Counted from the first letter of the stretch, positions 1 to 8,531 are shown. The stretch: DNA of 64,000 nucleotides from an uncultured Prevotellaceae bacterium (GCA_900318335.1 ONKF01000011.1:1-64000); one strand, 5' to 3'. Notes: generated by a model not told the origin, from the sequence alone. Program-made: numbers and translations.

Positions 1-1
1 G

Positions 2-991
2 AGCAAGAAACGTAAGTCTGAAGCAATATTGAAGCAGGCTCAAATCGGAGAGCAAGCCGTCCGTGCCAATATCATCTCGGCCGTGGCTCAGCAGTACAGC
101 ACCTTGCTCCTGCTTGACCATCAGCTGGAAATCCTCTTGGCTACCGACAGCCTGTGGGACATCTCGCTCGAGACGCAGAAGATACTGTGGGAGAACGGTA
201 AGTCCTATTCCACTGCCGTCAATCAGATGGAGGCATCCTACCTTGACGTGAAAACGTCGATTGTGGACACGCGCCGCAATATCCGTCAGGTGGAGAATTC
301 CATCTGCAACCTGTTGGCTATCACGCCGCGCTCTATCGAGCGCAGCCACTTGGGTATCTATCCGTTGCCCCGCCACTTTAATGCCGGTATCTCGGCGCAG
401 TTGTTGCGGAACCGGCCTGATATCCAGTTGGCCGATTTGGCCATGGAGGAAGCGTTCTATGACACGCAGACAGCCCGCGCCGCTTTCTTCCCCAATATTT
501 CCCTGCAGGGACTGGCCGGGTGGACCAATAGCGCCGGCTCGGTAGTGGTGGATCCCGGTAAGATCCTGCTCAATGCTGTGGCATCGCTGACTCAGCCCAT
601 CTACGCCCAGGGCAAGCTGAAAGCTAATCTGAAAATCAACCAGCTAAACCAGGAAGACCTGATCAACCAGTATGTGCAGACCGTCATCGAAGCCGGCAGT
701 GAGGTGAATGAAGCGCTCGCCGATTGCCAAGCCGCAATAGAGAAACATGGCTTTTATGAACGTCAGGTGGAGGTATTGAAGCTCGCTTACAAGGGAACGC
801 ATGAACTCATGGACAACGGCAAGGCCAGTTACCTGGAAGTGCTTACTGCCCAGGAGCGTCTCCTGAACGCACAGCTCAACCAGGCCGTGAATATGTACAA
901 CGGCCGTACAACAGTGATGATACCTGCTGAGGGTTCAATCCTGTCAGTCGAGAGTGACGATTTGTCACCTTGTTGTGCGATTATCGCATGA
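2..991 (+). CDS. TolC/OprM-type outer membrane efflux protein, 3' part only
   Basis: This is the C-terminal ~330 residues of an outer-membrane channel of the TolC/NodT family, which forms the exit duct of tripartite RND or ABC efflux pumps. The reading frame is open to the left edge, so the gene begins outside the window. Visible family traits are the long alpha-helical repeats, the LRNRPDIQLADLAM stretch that marks the start of the second OEP repeat, and the periplasmic helix segment ending in LTAQERLLNAQLNQA. The last ~30 residues (after NMYNGRTTV) do not look like the usual family ending, in which a leucine/alanine/glycine-rich LYxALGGG-like segment follows. This may be a shifted or worn 3' end. 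The pump subunits would be expected upstream, outside the window. A hairpin follows the stop codon. Confidence 0.85.
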   Translation, partial: SKKRKSEAILKQAQIGEQAVRANIISAVAQQYSTLLLLDHQLEILLATDSLWDISLETQKILWENGKSYSTAVNQMEASYLDVKTSIVDTRRNIRQVENSICNLLAITPRSIERSHLGIYPLPRHFNAGISAQLLRNRPDIQLADLAMEEAFYDTQTARAAFFPNISLQGLAGWTNSAGSVVVDPGKILLNAVASLTQPIYAQGKLKANLKINQLNQEDLINQYVQTVIEAGSEVNEALADCQAAIEKHGFYERQVEVLKLAYKGTHELMDNGKASYLEVLTAQERLLNAQLNQAVNMYNGRTTVMIPAEGSILSVESDDLSPCCAIIA

Positions 992-1006
992 TGGCATATA
1001 ATTTGA

Positions 1007-1036
1007 TGTGGAGTGGGGCAGAAACCTCACTCCACA
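1007..1036 (+). terminator. Hairpin after the efflux gene
   Basis: The arms 1007-1018 and 1025-1036 pair over about 12 bp (core tgtggagtg/cactccaca) around a 6-nt loop. A moderately T-rich stretch follows. It lies between the efflux gene stop and htpG and probably ends the upstream transcript. Confidence 0.6.
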
Positions 1037-1093
1037 ATTGTTGTTTGACAACGAGATGAGATAAGAATCAACAACTTAAAAAAAGAAAAGAAT

Positions 1094-3142
1094 ATGCCAA
1101 AAGGAACTATTGGGGTAACGACTAACAACATCTTCCCCGTCATTAAGAAATTTCTGTACAGTGACCATGAGATTTTCCTGCGTGAACTTGTGAGCAACGC
1201 TGTTGACGCCACGCAGAAGCTGAAGACCCTGTCGGGAGCCGGTGAATTCAAAGGCTCGACCGAGGGTTTACGTGTGAACATTGCCGTCGATAAGGAGGCT
1301 GGAACCCTCACCGTGAGCGATAGCGGCATCGGCATGACCGCCGAGGAAATCGAGAAGTACATCAACCAGATCGCCTTCTCGGGAGCCGAGGAGTTCCTCG
1401 AGAAATATAAGGACACCGCCAATGCCATCATCGGCCACTTTGGCTTGGGTTTCTATTCGGCCTTTATGGTCGCCAAGAAGGTGGAAATCCGCACCCTCAG
1501 CTGGCAAGAGGGCGCTAAGGCCGTGCACTGGTCTTGCGACGGCTCGCCCGAGTTTGAGATGGAGGAGTGTGACAAGGCTGAGCGCGGCACCGATATCATC
1601 CTCACCCTCGACGATGATGAGAAGGAATTTCTCGAGTCCGCCCGCATTGAGGGACTGTTGAAGAAGTATTGCCGCTTCCTGCCTGTGCCCATCATCTTCG
1701 GCAAGGAGCAGGAGTGGAAAGACGGCAAGTACCAGGACACCGACAAGGACAAGGTCATCAACGACGTGGAGCCCCTGTGGTCACGCATGCCCGCCGACCT
1801 CAAGGACGAGGATTATCTCAAGTTCTACCATGCCATCGAGCCGATGCAGGACGACCCCCTGTTCTGGATTCACCTCAACGTGGACTATCCCTTCACCCTC
1901 ACGGGTATCCTCTATTTCCCAAAAATCAAGAACAACCTGGACATCCGCAAGGACCGCATCCAGTTGTATTACAACCAGGTGTATGTCACCGATAGCGTCG
2001 AGGGCGTTGTGCCCGACTGGCTGATGCTGCTCCAGGGCGTCATCGACAGCCCTGACATCCCCCTGAACGTGTCGCGCAGCTACCTGCAGAGCGACCGTGC
2101 AGTGAAGAAGATTTCGACCTACATCACCAAGAAAGTCGCAGCTCGACTCGAGGAAATCGCCAAGAACCAGCCCGAGGAGTTTGAGAAGAAGTGGAACGAC
2201 ATCAAGATCTTTATCGAGTATGGCATGTTGAGCGACGAGAAATTCTGTGAATCGGGCCTTAAGTTCGCCCTGCTCGAGAACACCGACGGCAAGTACTTCA
2301 AGATCGAAGACTACCGCAAGCTCATCGAGGCCGAGCAGACCGACAAGGACGGCAACCTCATCTGCCTGTATGCCACCGATAAGGAGGCACAGTATTCCTA
2401 TATCAAGGCCGCTACCGACAAGGGCTATGATGTGTTGCTGATGAACGGCGAGCTGGATGTGCCCTTTGTGGGCATGCTGGAGCAGAAGCAGGAGAAGATG
2501 CGCTTCGTGCGCGTGGACAGCGATGTGCTCGATAACCTGATCCGTAAGCAGGACGACAATAAACCGCAGTTCACGATGGAGCAGCAGGAAATCACCCAGA
2601 TTCTGTTCAAGTCCCAGATTCCGCCCGTCGAGAAGGCCGAGTTCATGGTCAGCTTTGCCGCCATGTCGCCCGATGACAAGCCCGCTGTTATCGTCCAGGC
2701 TGAGTATATGCGCCGCATGAAGGACATGGCACGTTTCCAGCCCGGAATGAGTTTCTATGGTGAGATGCCCGACATGTATAGCATGGTGCTGAATACCAAG
2801 CATCCGCTCGTCCAGAAGATTGTCGAGCAGGCCGAGCAGGCACTTGATGCCGAACTCAAGCCTGTCAACGAGGAGATTACCGCCACCCAGAATGTGGTCA
2901 ACGCCATCCGCAGCCTCGACAAGGACAACAAGGGTGTTCCCGAAGACAAGAAGAAGGAACTCGAGGACAACGAGAAGCAACTAGACGAGCTGCGCAAGAA
3001 GAAAGAGAACATCGTCGTGGCCTATGCCGCTGGCGAGAGCCGTGTTCACCAGCTCATCGATATCGCCCTGCTGAGCAACGGTATGCTCAAGGGCGAGGGT
3101 CTGGAGCGCTTCCTGAAACGTTCTATCGGCTTGCTCAAGTAA
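1094..3142 (+). CDS. htpG: Chaperone protein HtpG (bacterial Hsp90)
   Basis: Cytosolic ATP-dependent Hsp90 chaperone that remodels client proteins. The 682-residue length is normal for Bacteroidales HtpG. The N-terminal GHKL ATPase domain shows the expected motifs in order: FLRELVSNAVDA, the DSGIGM nucleotide-binding motif, and GHFGLGFYSAFMV for the lid and gamma-phosphate contact. The middle domain carries DIPLNVSRSYLQ with the conserved catalytic-loop arginine. A charged C-terminal dimerisation domain ends in LLK. The ATG at 1094 follows an A-rich leader, which is normal for this phylum, where Shine-Dalgarno sites are often absent. It stands alone and is followed by a strong terminator, so it is probably monocistronic. 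No heat-shock operator could be recognised upstream. Confidence 0.98.
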   Translation: MPKGTIGVTTNNIFPVIKKFLYSDHEIFLRELVSNAVDATQKLKTLSGAGEFKGSTEGLRVNIAVDKEAGTLTVSDSGIGMTAEEIEKYINQIAFSGAEEFLEKYKDTANAIIGHFGLGFYSAFMVAKKVEIRTLSWQEGAKAVHWSCDGSPEFEMEECDKAERGTDIILTLDDDEKEFLESARIEGLLKKYCRFLPVPIIFGKEQEWKDGKYQDTDKDKVINDVEPLWSRMPADLKDEDYLKFYHAIEPMQDDPLFWIHLNVDYPFTLTGILYFPKIKNNLDIRKDRIQLYYNQVYVTDSVEGVVPDWLMLLQGVIDSPDIPLNVSRSYLQSDRAVKKISTYITKKVAARLEEIAKNQPEEFEKKWNDIKIFIEYGMLSDEKFCESGLKFALLENTDGKYFKIEDYRKLIEAEQTDKDGNLICLYATDKEAQYSYIKAATDKGYDVLLMNGELDVPFVGMLEQKQEKMRFVRVDSDVLDNLIRKQDDNKPQFTMEQQEITQILFKSQIPPVEKAEFMVSFAAMSPDDKPAVIVQAEYMRRMKDMARFQPGMSFYGEMPDMYSMVLNTKHPLVQKIVEQAEQALDAELKPVNEEITATQNVVNAIRSLDKDNKGVPEDKKKELEDNEKQLDELRKKKENIVVAYAAGESRVHQLIDIALLSNGMLKGEGLERFLKRSIGLLK

Positions 3143-3166
3143 GCGCGAGACCGATTGCATCATCAG

Positions 3167-3208
3167 TCATCACGAGGGAAATCCCGTCAATGGGGCCCCT
3201 CGTGATGA
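3167..3208 (+). terminator. Rho-independent-type terminator of htpG
   Basis: A perfect 12-bp inverted repeat (tcatcacgaggg at 3167-3178 with ccctcgtgatga at 3197-3208) encloses an 18-nt loop. The AT-rich run tttattatag follows. Its position 25 nt after the htpG stop fits transcription termination. Confidence 0.75.
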
Positions 3209-3224
3209 TTTATTATAGTAAAAA

Positions 3225-3256
3225 TGTGGTGGATTCGTCCGGAATGACTACCTTTG
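3225..3256 (+). promoter_or_regulatory. Bacteroidota-type promoter of the dockerin-repeat gene
   Basis: The -7 element TACCTTTG (3249-3256) matches TAnnTTTG exactly. A TGTG at 3225-3228, 20 nt upstream, is close to the -33 TTTG. The start codon at 3304 is about 48 nt downstream. Confidence 0.6.
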
Positions 3257-3303
3257 CCGCGTGTTTAATCCTCTGTTGAATGGAATTTAGAGTTTCGGTG
3301 ATT

Positions 3304-3978
3304 ATGAAAAAAACCTTATTGTCCCTTATCATGGCAGTCATGGCGATGGGCGCTGTTGCTCAGGTGCCGCAGTTCTCTTCAACCGAGTTTGAGGAATGGC
3401 TGTACAACAATACCCATATCGACCTGAATGCTACCAATATCCTGGCCAACAAGATTACGCTCTATACAACCAGTACGGGTGTGACCTTGACGTTGACTTC
3501 GCCAGCATTTGACTGCTATGCGGGTCAGACTTTAGACATGTCGGTGATTTGGGTGACCGACCAGTGGACCAACTCCAACTTTGTCATGAGCAAGGTGGAA
3601 TTGACCGCGGCATTGCTCGACGAGAACGGCGTGACGGTGGATTCGGTGACTTGGAAGCCGACGAGTGTGAACCGGTACAATTATTTGGATTTGCCATTGA
3701 ACATCAACAGGAGTCTGCACTCGGCACGGTTGCGCTTCGCGGCTTGGAAAGCCGATGTAAGCAGCTGTGGCGCTGTCAGGCAGATTTCCATCACTTCGAG
3801 CCTCAGGGGCGATGTCAACAATGATAAGGAGATCACCGTTGCCGATGTTAATGCCATTATCGACGTGATTCAAGGCGGTGTAGCCGATGACGGGTTGATG
3901 ACCCGGGCCGACGTGAACCGTGACAGCGAGGTGACCGTCGCCGATGCCAATCAAGTGGTCGATCTTATCCTTAGATGA
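3304..3978 (+). CDS. Secreted protein with C-terminal dockerin-like repeat pair
   Basis: A 224-residue exported protein with no known catalytic motif. The start at 3304 is chosen over an in-frame ATG at 3280 because it places a clean signal peptide (MKKTLLSLIMAVMAMGAVAQ) at the N terminus. Residues ~25-160 form a beta-rich domain of unknown function. The C-terminal ~60 residues contain two calcium-loop repeats of the type I dockerin pattern, GDVNNDKEITVADVNAIIDV and ADVNRDSEVTVADANQVVDL. Each has the D-x-N-x-D-x-x-x-T-x-x-D spacing and a following helix. In clostridia dockerins bind cohesins. In Bacteroidales such pairs often end secreted proteins with no cellulosome, and no cohesin is seen in this window. 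It sits alone between htpG and the OmpA-like gene, with its own promoter. Confidence 0.8.
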   Translation: MKKTLLSLIMAVMAMGAVAQVPQFSSTEFEEWLYNNTHIDLNATNILANKITLYTTSTGVTLTLTSPAFDCYAGQTLDMSVIWVTDQWTNSNFVMSKVELTAALLDENGVTVDSVTWKPTSVNRYNYLDLPLNINRSLHSARLRFAAWKADVSSCGAVRQISITSSLRGDVNNDKEITVADVNAIIDVIQGGVADDGLMTRADVNRDSEVTVADANQVVDLILR

Positions 3979-4038
3979 CCCCTAATCAAGTGATTTTGGC
4001 ACGTTGTGGCGGATTTTCGTTATAATTTTGTGTGAAAA

Positions 4039-4070
4039 TTTGTATAATTCAATTTTAGTTAGTACTTTTG
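4039..4070 (+). promoter_or_regulatory. Upstream promoter of the OmpA-like gene (P1)
   Basis: TTTG (4039-4042), a 20-nt spacer, then TACTTTTG (4063-4070): an exact match to the Bacteroidota housekeeping consensus. Transcription from here would give a leader of about 180 nt before the OmpA-like start. Confidence 0.7.
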
Positions 4071-4118
4071 CTTGATTTCTTGGCTTTATAGCCAAAATAA
4101 GGACTGAAATAAGGAGAA

Positions 4119-4196
4119 ATGACCCTTTTTGATGAGAAAAAAAGTCTTTTTAACGATTATTTTTCCTTAATGAACGTTAAATTTTGGCTGTGTTAG
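4119..4196 (+). CDS. Possible 25-residue leader ORF upstream of the OmpA-like gene
   Basis: A short open frame starts with ATG at 4119 and ends with TAG at 4194-4196. An AGGAG sequence lies 4 nt before the ATG, which is unusual in this phylum, where such sites are sparse. The predicted peptide (MTLFDEKKSLFNDYFSLMNV then KFWLC) resembles nothing I know. It lies between the two promoters of the OmpA-like gene, and the -33 box of the second promoter overlaps its 3' end. It could be a leader peptide, a small protein or chance. Confidence 0.25.
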   Translation: MTLFDEKKSLFNDYFSLMNVKFWLC

Positions 4197-4214
4197 AAAT
4201 TTATATTACTTTTG
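4183..4214 (+). promoter_or_regulatory. Proximal promoter of the OmpA-like gene (P2)
   Basis: TTTG (4183-4186), 20 nt, TACTTTTG (4207-4214): a second exact consensus promoter, about 41 nt before the ATG at 4256. Two tandem consensus promoters fit the very strong codon bias of the gene they serve. Confidence 0.8.
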
Positions 4215-4255
4215 CCGAAAAATTTTGTCTAATAGTTTTTATAAATTTAATTAAA

Positions 4256-5500
4256 ATGAAAAAGATTATCTTGACTTTAGCCCTTCTCATGGGCGTGTTT
4301 GCTGCTCAGGCTCAGTCTCTGGAGCAGAACAAGTTCTTTGACAACTGGTCGGTAACCTTGAAGGGTGGTGCTATCATGCCCTTCCAGGGTTATGCTTTCT
4401 GGCCCAGCGCTCGTGGCATCTTCGGTATGGAGATCCGCAAGCAGCTCACTCCGGTCTTCGGTCTGGGCGCTGAGGGTGAGGCAACCATCAACACCACCAG
4501 CTGGTGCAAGGAGCCCAACTATTGGGGACCCAAGAGCCCGAACATCATCGACCACACCATGGCCGGTCTGTTTGGTACTGTAAATCTGGGCAACCTGTTT
4601 GCTGGTTATGCTGGCAAGCCCCGCTTCTTTGAGCTCGAGGGTGTTATCGGTGCTGGTTGGCTGCACGCTTTCCACCGCACTGAGTCTGCCAACATCTATG
4701 GCAATGACTACAACAGCTGGTACACCAAGGCTGGTGCAAACCTGAACTTCAACTTCGGTGAGAGCCGTGCTTTCACCTTCAGCTTGAAGCCCAGCGTTGT
4801 TTGGGACATGAACGGTGATGTTATGATGCCCTATCGTCACAACACCAACGCCCGCGCTGAGTGGCAGGGTGAGCCCCGCAATGGCAAGAGCCAGATGAAC
4901 GCTAACCACGCAGCTGTAGAGCTTGAGGCTGGTATCACCTACCACTTCAAGGGTAGCAACGGCGAGCGTTACATCACTTTCTGCCCCTACAAGTACAGCC
5001 AGGATGACATCGATGCTCTGAATGGTCAGATCAACGGTCTGCGCAGCCAGCTCAACGGCCTCCAGGGTGACCTCGACGCCGCTAACGCTCGCAACGCTCA
5101 GCTCCAGCGCGACCTGGATGCTGCTCGCAAGGCAAAGCCCGAGCCCAAGACCGAGGTTATCGACAAGAGCGCTCAGTACATGAATGTTCTCGTTCACTTC
5201 AAGGTTAACAAGACCAACATCACTGCTGACCAGCAGCCCAATGTTGAGCGCGTTGCCATGTACCTCAAGAACAACCCCACTGCAACTGTAGAGATCAAGG
5301 GTTATGCTTCTCCCGAGGGTCCCAAGGACAACAACATTCGTCTGGCCAATGGCCGTGCCGAGGCTGTTAAGAACATGCTGATCAACAAGTACAAGATTGA
5401 TGCTAACCGCATCAAGGCTGAGGGCTGTGGTATCAGCGACATGTTCCAGGAGCTCAGCTGGAACCGCGTTTCGATCTGCGAACTTATCGTTAAGAAGTAA
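4256..5500 (+). CDS. OmpA-family outer membrane porin/peptidoglycan anchor
   Basis: A 414-residue outer-membrane protein. The start at 4256 gives a normal signal peptide (MKKIILTLALLMGVFAAQAQ). Residues ~20-250 form an N-terminal beta-barrel. A short coiled coil (~255-300, heptads of the LNGQINGLRSQLNGLQGDLD kind) and a proline/lysine linker follow. The C-terminal OmpA domain (~310-414) should bind peptidoglycan; it contains YASPEGPKDNNIRLANGRA, the usual peptidoglycan-binding helix region. Codon use is extremely biased (gct, aac, ctg, cgc), unlike its neighbours, which points to one of the cell's most abundant proteins. Transcription probably starts at two consensus promoters upstream and stops at the hairpin at 5532-5578. 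Confidence 0.92.
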   Translation: MKKIILTLALLMGVFAAQAQSLEQNKFFDNWSVTLKGGAIMPFQGYAFWPSARGIFGMEIRKQLTPVFGLGAEGEATINTTSWCKEPNYWGPKSPNIIDHTMAGLFGTVNLGNLFAGYAGKPRFFELEGVIGAGWLHAFHRTESANIYGNDYNSWYTKAGANLNFNFGESRAFTFSLKPSVVWDMNGDVMMPYRHNTNARAEWQGEPRNGKSQMNANHAAVELEAGITYHFKGSNGERYITFCPYKYSQDDIDALNGQINGLRSQLNGLQGDLDAANARNAQLQRDLDAARKAKPEPKTEVIDKSAQYMNVLVHFKVNKTNITADQQPNVERVAMYLKNNPTATVEIKGYASPEGPKDNNIRLANGRAEAVKNMLINKYKIDANRIKAEGCGISDMFQELSWNRVSICELIVKK

Positions 5501-5531
5501 TTCCAACGATTGATCGAACTAACGGTTAATT

Positions 5532-5578
5532 AAAAAAATCGCCCCGTTGACATTGCGTCAGCGGGGTTGATTTTTTTT
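5532..5578 (+). terminator. Bidirectional terminator between the OmpA-like gene and the DUF4369 gene
   Basis: Arms ccccgttgac (5542-5551) and gtcagcgggg (5557-5566) pair with one G-U. The stem is flanked by an A-run on the left (5532-5538) and T8 on the right (5571-5578), so it can act on both strands. A second small hairpin (gccacc-tgac-ggtggc, 5585-5600) lies beside it. Confidence 0.85.
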
Positions 5579-5641
5579 GTGCAAGCCACCTGACGGTGGC
5601 CGTCATTAACGGGCGCCCTTGTTATATGTGAGGTAGATAGG

Positions 5642-6265
5642 CTATTTGAGCATCCTCATGTGCTCTTGGTCGAGCTGCCTGCCGTAGCGCTCCTTGATGA
5701 TGCGGCCCACGGCGTCGCCGCGGTTGATGCGTTCGATGGTGATGCGCTGCAGCGAGTCGTTCAGCAGGCTGTCCTGGCGCACCATGCGCATCTCGTCATC
5801 GCGCTTCAGCGACGAGTCGGCAGCCATGTTGAGGTATTCCTGCCATGTCGCCACGCGGGAATCCATGATGCTGTTGCGCTGGTTGATGTAGTGCAGGTAT
5901 TCGCTGTTCTGCCGGCTTCCGGTGATGTCCCATGACCCCGGCTTGATGGTGATGCTTGTCTTGCCCGCCTCAAGCACAAAGTAGAAAGGTTTCACCGTAT
6001 CGTTGTCCCAGCGGATGAGGGCAACTTTGGGCTGGTCGGTTTGACCCGAGAAGATGAATGCCCCGTTCTTGGCATGCGAGGTGCCGCACACCCGTAATTT
6101 CCCATAGGCATCCTCCAGTACCAGCAGGGTGGCGCTATCGTGGCGCATCGTGTTGTCGATGGTGCAGGTCACATGGTAATCAAGACCACGTGAACCGCTC
6201 TTGTCACAACCCGTGAAAGCCGCGATCTGCAGCAAAATTCCGATAGAAAGAATAATCTTTTTCAT
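5642..6265 (-). CDS. DUF4369-type lipoprotein
   Basis: A 207-residue predicted lipoprotein. The start at 6265 gives the signal MKKIILSIGILLQIAAFTGC with the lipobox F-T-G-C (Cys20). The frame runs further upstream, but those codons would place a long non-signal extension before it and overlap the divergent promoter region. Residues ~30-130 match the beta-sandwich seen at the N terminus of Bacteroidota DUF4369/AhpC-fold proteins (HDSATLLVLEDAYGKLRVCG, then AFIFSGQTDQPKVALIRWDN). The usual C-terminal thioredoxin-like domain is absent; instead there is a charged helical tail with many Arg/Asp/Met residues. The function is unknown, and envelope redox or stress roles are only guesses. It is divergent from the peptidase gene. 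Confidence 0.75.
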   Translation of the reverse strand: MKKIILSIGILLQIAAFTGCDKSGSRGLDYHVTCTIDNTMRHDSATLLVLEDAYGKLRVCGTSHAKNGAFIFSGQTDQPKVALIRWDNDTVKPFYFVLEAGKTSITIKPGSWDITGSRQNSEYLHYINQRNSIMDSRVATWQEYLNMAADSSLKRDDEMRMVRQDSLLNDSLQRITIERINRGDAVGRIIKERYGRQLDQEHMRMLK

Positions 6266-6286
6266 AGGTGCAAAATTACGAAATCT

Positions 6287-6317
6287 TTTGTAAATCCAAT
6301 AGAAAAGCATACCTTTG
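6287..6317 (+). promoter_or_regulatory. Promoter of the DPP-IV-like peptidase gene
   Basis: TTTG (6287-6290), a 19-nt spacer, then TACCTTTG (6310-6317): an exact Bacteroidota consensus. The start codon at 6357 is 39 nt beyond. On the opposite strand a TAATTTTG (6271-6278) just before the lipoprotein start may serve that gene, but no good -33 box accompanies it. Confidence 0.8.
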
Positions 6318-6356
6318 CGATTAAAATAGAGAAATACCGAATAATTACCGTTGACA

Positions 6357-8531
6357 ATGAAAATGATGAAAGGAAAACGCTTGGCGCTCGTGCTCATGGC
6401 ACTCGTGGCGCTGCCACTGCTGGCGCAACAGCAGTTCACGCTCGAGGATTTGAACTTCGGCGGGACCAACTACCGTAAGATGATTCCCAAGAACCGTTCC
6501 CTCACCTGGTGGGGGGATCAGTTGGTGCGCTTGTCGGGTGACACTTGCTGGACGGTCAATGTGACCAATGGTAAGGAGAAAGTGCTCTTCACCCGTGATA
6601 AGCTCAATCAACGCGCCGGCTTGACTGCCGATTCGCTAAAAATCGTGGCCTTTTCCCGTTTCCCCTATGCCGACAAGCCCCTGGTGTTGGCATGGGACAG
6701 CAAGGACTACATGCTCGTGAATTTCAAGACGGGCAAGGTGGAATGGCGGCAACCCATCAACTATGACGCACAGGCTAGCGAGTGGAACCAGCAGAGCCGT
6801 GCAACAGCCTTTGTCAAGGATGATAACCTCTATGTAACCGATGCCACCGGCAACACCCGTCAGGTGACCAGCGACGGCTCGCGTGACCTGGTGTATGGCC
6901 AGAGCGTTCACCGCAACGAGTTCGGCATCGAGGGTGGTCTGTTCTGGAATCCCCAGGGAACACGCTTGGCCTTCTACCGTATGGACCAGAGCATGGTGAC
7001 CGATTATCCCCTGATTACTGTTCCTGAACTGAATGATAGCGCTCACGTGATTGCCACTCCTGCCCCCGAGAAATACCCGATGGCGGGACAGACATCCCAT
7101 CTGGTGACCGTTGGTGTGCTGGATGTGGCCACGGGCGATACGGTCTACCTCAAGGCAGGTGATCCCACCGACCGCTATTTCTCCAACATCTCTTGGAATC
7201 CCGACGGCAATGTCGTCTATGTGATGGAGGGCAACCGTGACCAGAATGTGGTGGATCTCGTGGCCTATGATGCCTTGACAGGTAATCGCCTTAACACGCT
7301 CTATCACGAGTCTCACCCCAAGTATGTGGAGCCCCAGCATCCCATCACTTTCCTGCCCTGGGACAAGGAGAAATTCATCCTGTGGAGCGAAAAGGACGGT
7401 TATAACCACCTCTACCTCTATGACAAGGCAGGCAAGCAGGTGAAGCAACTCACAAGCGGTCAATGGGTGGTGATGGACATGCTTGGTTTTGACACCGAGC
7501 GTCAGGCTGTCATCATCAGTGCCAATGCCGATAACCCCATCCAGCAGAATCTGTACCGTGTGGATGTGGCAACGGGCCAAATGACCCGTATCGACGAGGG
7601 CGGTAAGGGTTGGCATGCTGGCCGCCTGAGTGCCAGTGGCCGTTACCTCATCGATAGCTATCAGGAACCTGATGTGCCCCGCAACATAGCCATCGTGGAT
7701 ACCCGCAAAAACAGCCAGATGCGCTACTTTACCGCGCCTGACCCCTGGCAGGGATATGGTGTGCCTGAGTATCGCTGCGGTTCTATCAAGGCTGCCGATG
7801 ACAGCACCGACCTGTATTACCGTATGGTGATGCCCGTTGACTTTGATCCCGCCAAGAAGTATCCCACCGTGGTCTATGTCTATGGCGGTCCCCATGCCCA
7901 CAATGTGGATGCCCGTTGGCATTGGGGCAGCCGCAGCTGGGAGACCTATATGGCGCAGCGTGGTTATCTCCTGTTCATCCTCGACAATCGTGGCAGCGAG
8001 AACCGTGGCCGCGACTTCGAGCAGGCTACCTTCCGCCATCTGGGACAGGTCGAGATGCAGGACCAGATGCGCGGTGTGGACTTCCTGCGTACCTTGAATT
8101 ACGTGGACACCGCCCGTCTGGGTGTACATGGCTGGAGCTTCGGTGGTTTCATGACCATCAGCCTGATGACCAACTATCCTGATGTGTTCAAGGTGGGTGT
8201 GGCCGGCGGTCCCGTCATCGACTGGAAATGGTATGAGGTGATGTATGGTGAGCGTTACATGGATACCCCGCAGGATAACCCCGACGGATATGCCCAGACC
8301 AGCCTTATCCACAAGGCCAAGGACCTCAAGGGCCGCCTCCAGATCATTATCGGCCTCAATGACCCGACGGTGGTGCCCCAGCATGCCTACAGCTTCTTGA
8401 AGGCCTGTATTGCAGCTGGCACTCAGCCCGACTTCTACGTCTATCCTGGCCAGGGCCACAACATGATGGGCCACCAGAGCGTTCATCTGCACGAGCGCAT
8501 CACCCGCTACTTTGACGACTACTTGAAGTAA
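6357..8531 (+). CDS. Dipeptidyl-peptidase IV-like serine protease (S9B)
   Basis: A 724-residue exported prolyl-type dipeptidyl peptidase, which removes N-terminal dipeptides from peptides in the periplasm. The start at 6357 (ATG) is preferred over a TTG two codons earlier; the signal peptide is MKMMKGKRLALVLMALVALP followed by LLAQ. An eight-bladed propeller (DPPIV_N, ~60-460) precedes the alpha/beta-hydrolase domain (~510-724). The catalytic residues are visible: Ser594 in GWSFGG, Asp669 in GLNDPTVVP and His701 in GQGHNMMGH. The propeller also carries the Glu-containing YRMDQSMVTDYPL region typical of the family. Peptide-fermenting Bacteroidales use such enzymes in amino-acid supply, which would suit the nearby lysine fermentation operon, although no co-regulation is visible. 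It is monocistronic, ending at a strong terminator. Confidence 0.93.
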   Translation: MKMMKGKRLALVLMALVALPLLAQQQFTLEDLNFGGTNYRKMIPKNRSLTWWGDQLVRLSGDTCWTVNVTNGKEKVLFTRDKLNQRAGLTADSLKIVAFSRFPYADKPLVLAWDSKDYMLVNFKTGKVEWRQPINYDAQASEWNQQSRATAFVKDDNLYVTDATGNTRQVTSDGSRDLVYGQSVHRNEFGIEGGLFWNPQGTRLAFYRMDQSMVTDYPLITVPELNDSAHVIATPAPEKYPMAGQTSHLVTVGVLDVATGDTVYLKAGDPTDRYFSNISWNPDGNVVYVMEGNRDQNVVDLVAYDALTGNRLNTLYHESHPKYVEPQHPITFLPWDKEKFILWSEKDGYNHLYLYDKAGKQVKQLTSGQWVVMDMLGFDTERQAVIISANADNPIQQNLYRVDVATGQMTRIDEGGKGWHAGRLSASGRYLIDSYQEPDVPRNIAIVDTRKNSQMRYFTAPDPWQGYGVPEYRCGSIKAADDSTDLYYRMVMPVDFDPAKKYPTVVYVYGGPHAHNVDARWHWGSRSWETYMAQRGYLLFILDNRGSENRGRDFEQATFRHLGQVEMQDQMRGVDFLRTLNYVDTARLGVHGWSFGGFMTISLMTNYPDVFKVGVAGGPVIDWKWYEVMYGERYMDTPQDNPDGYAQTSLIHKAKDLKGRLQIIIGLNDPTVVPQHAYSFLKACIAAGTQPDFYVYPGQGHNMMGHQSVHLHERITRYFDDYLK

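Noticed and set aside
1781-2980. A 399-codon open frame on the minus strand
   Set aside because: It lies wholly inside htpG on the other strand. Its translation is rich in repeated L, V, H and G with no motif, a shadow of the biased htpG codons.
4277-5506. A 409-codon minus-strand open frame
   Set aside because: It is a shadow of the strongly codon-biased OmpA-like gene; the Val/Leu/Ser-rich product has no start context or homology marks.
6636-8492. A 618-codon minus-strand open frame
   Set aside because: It is antisense to the DPP-IV-like peptidase, which has an intact catalytic triad. The antisense product is rich in His and Ile with no family signature.
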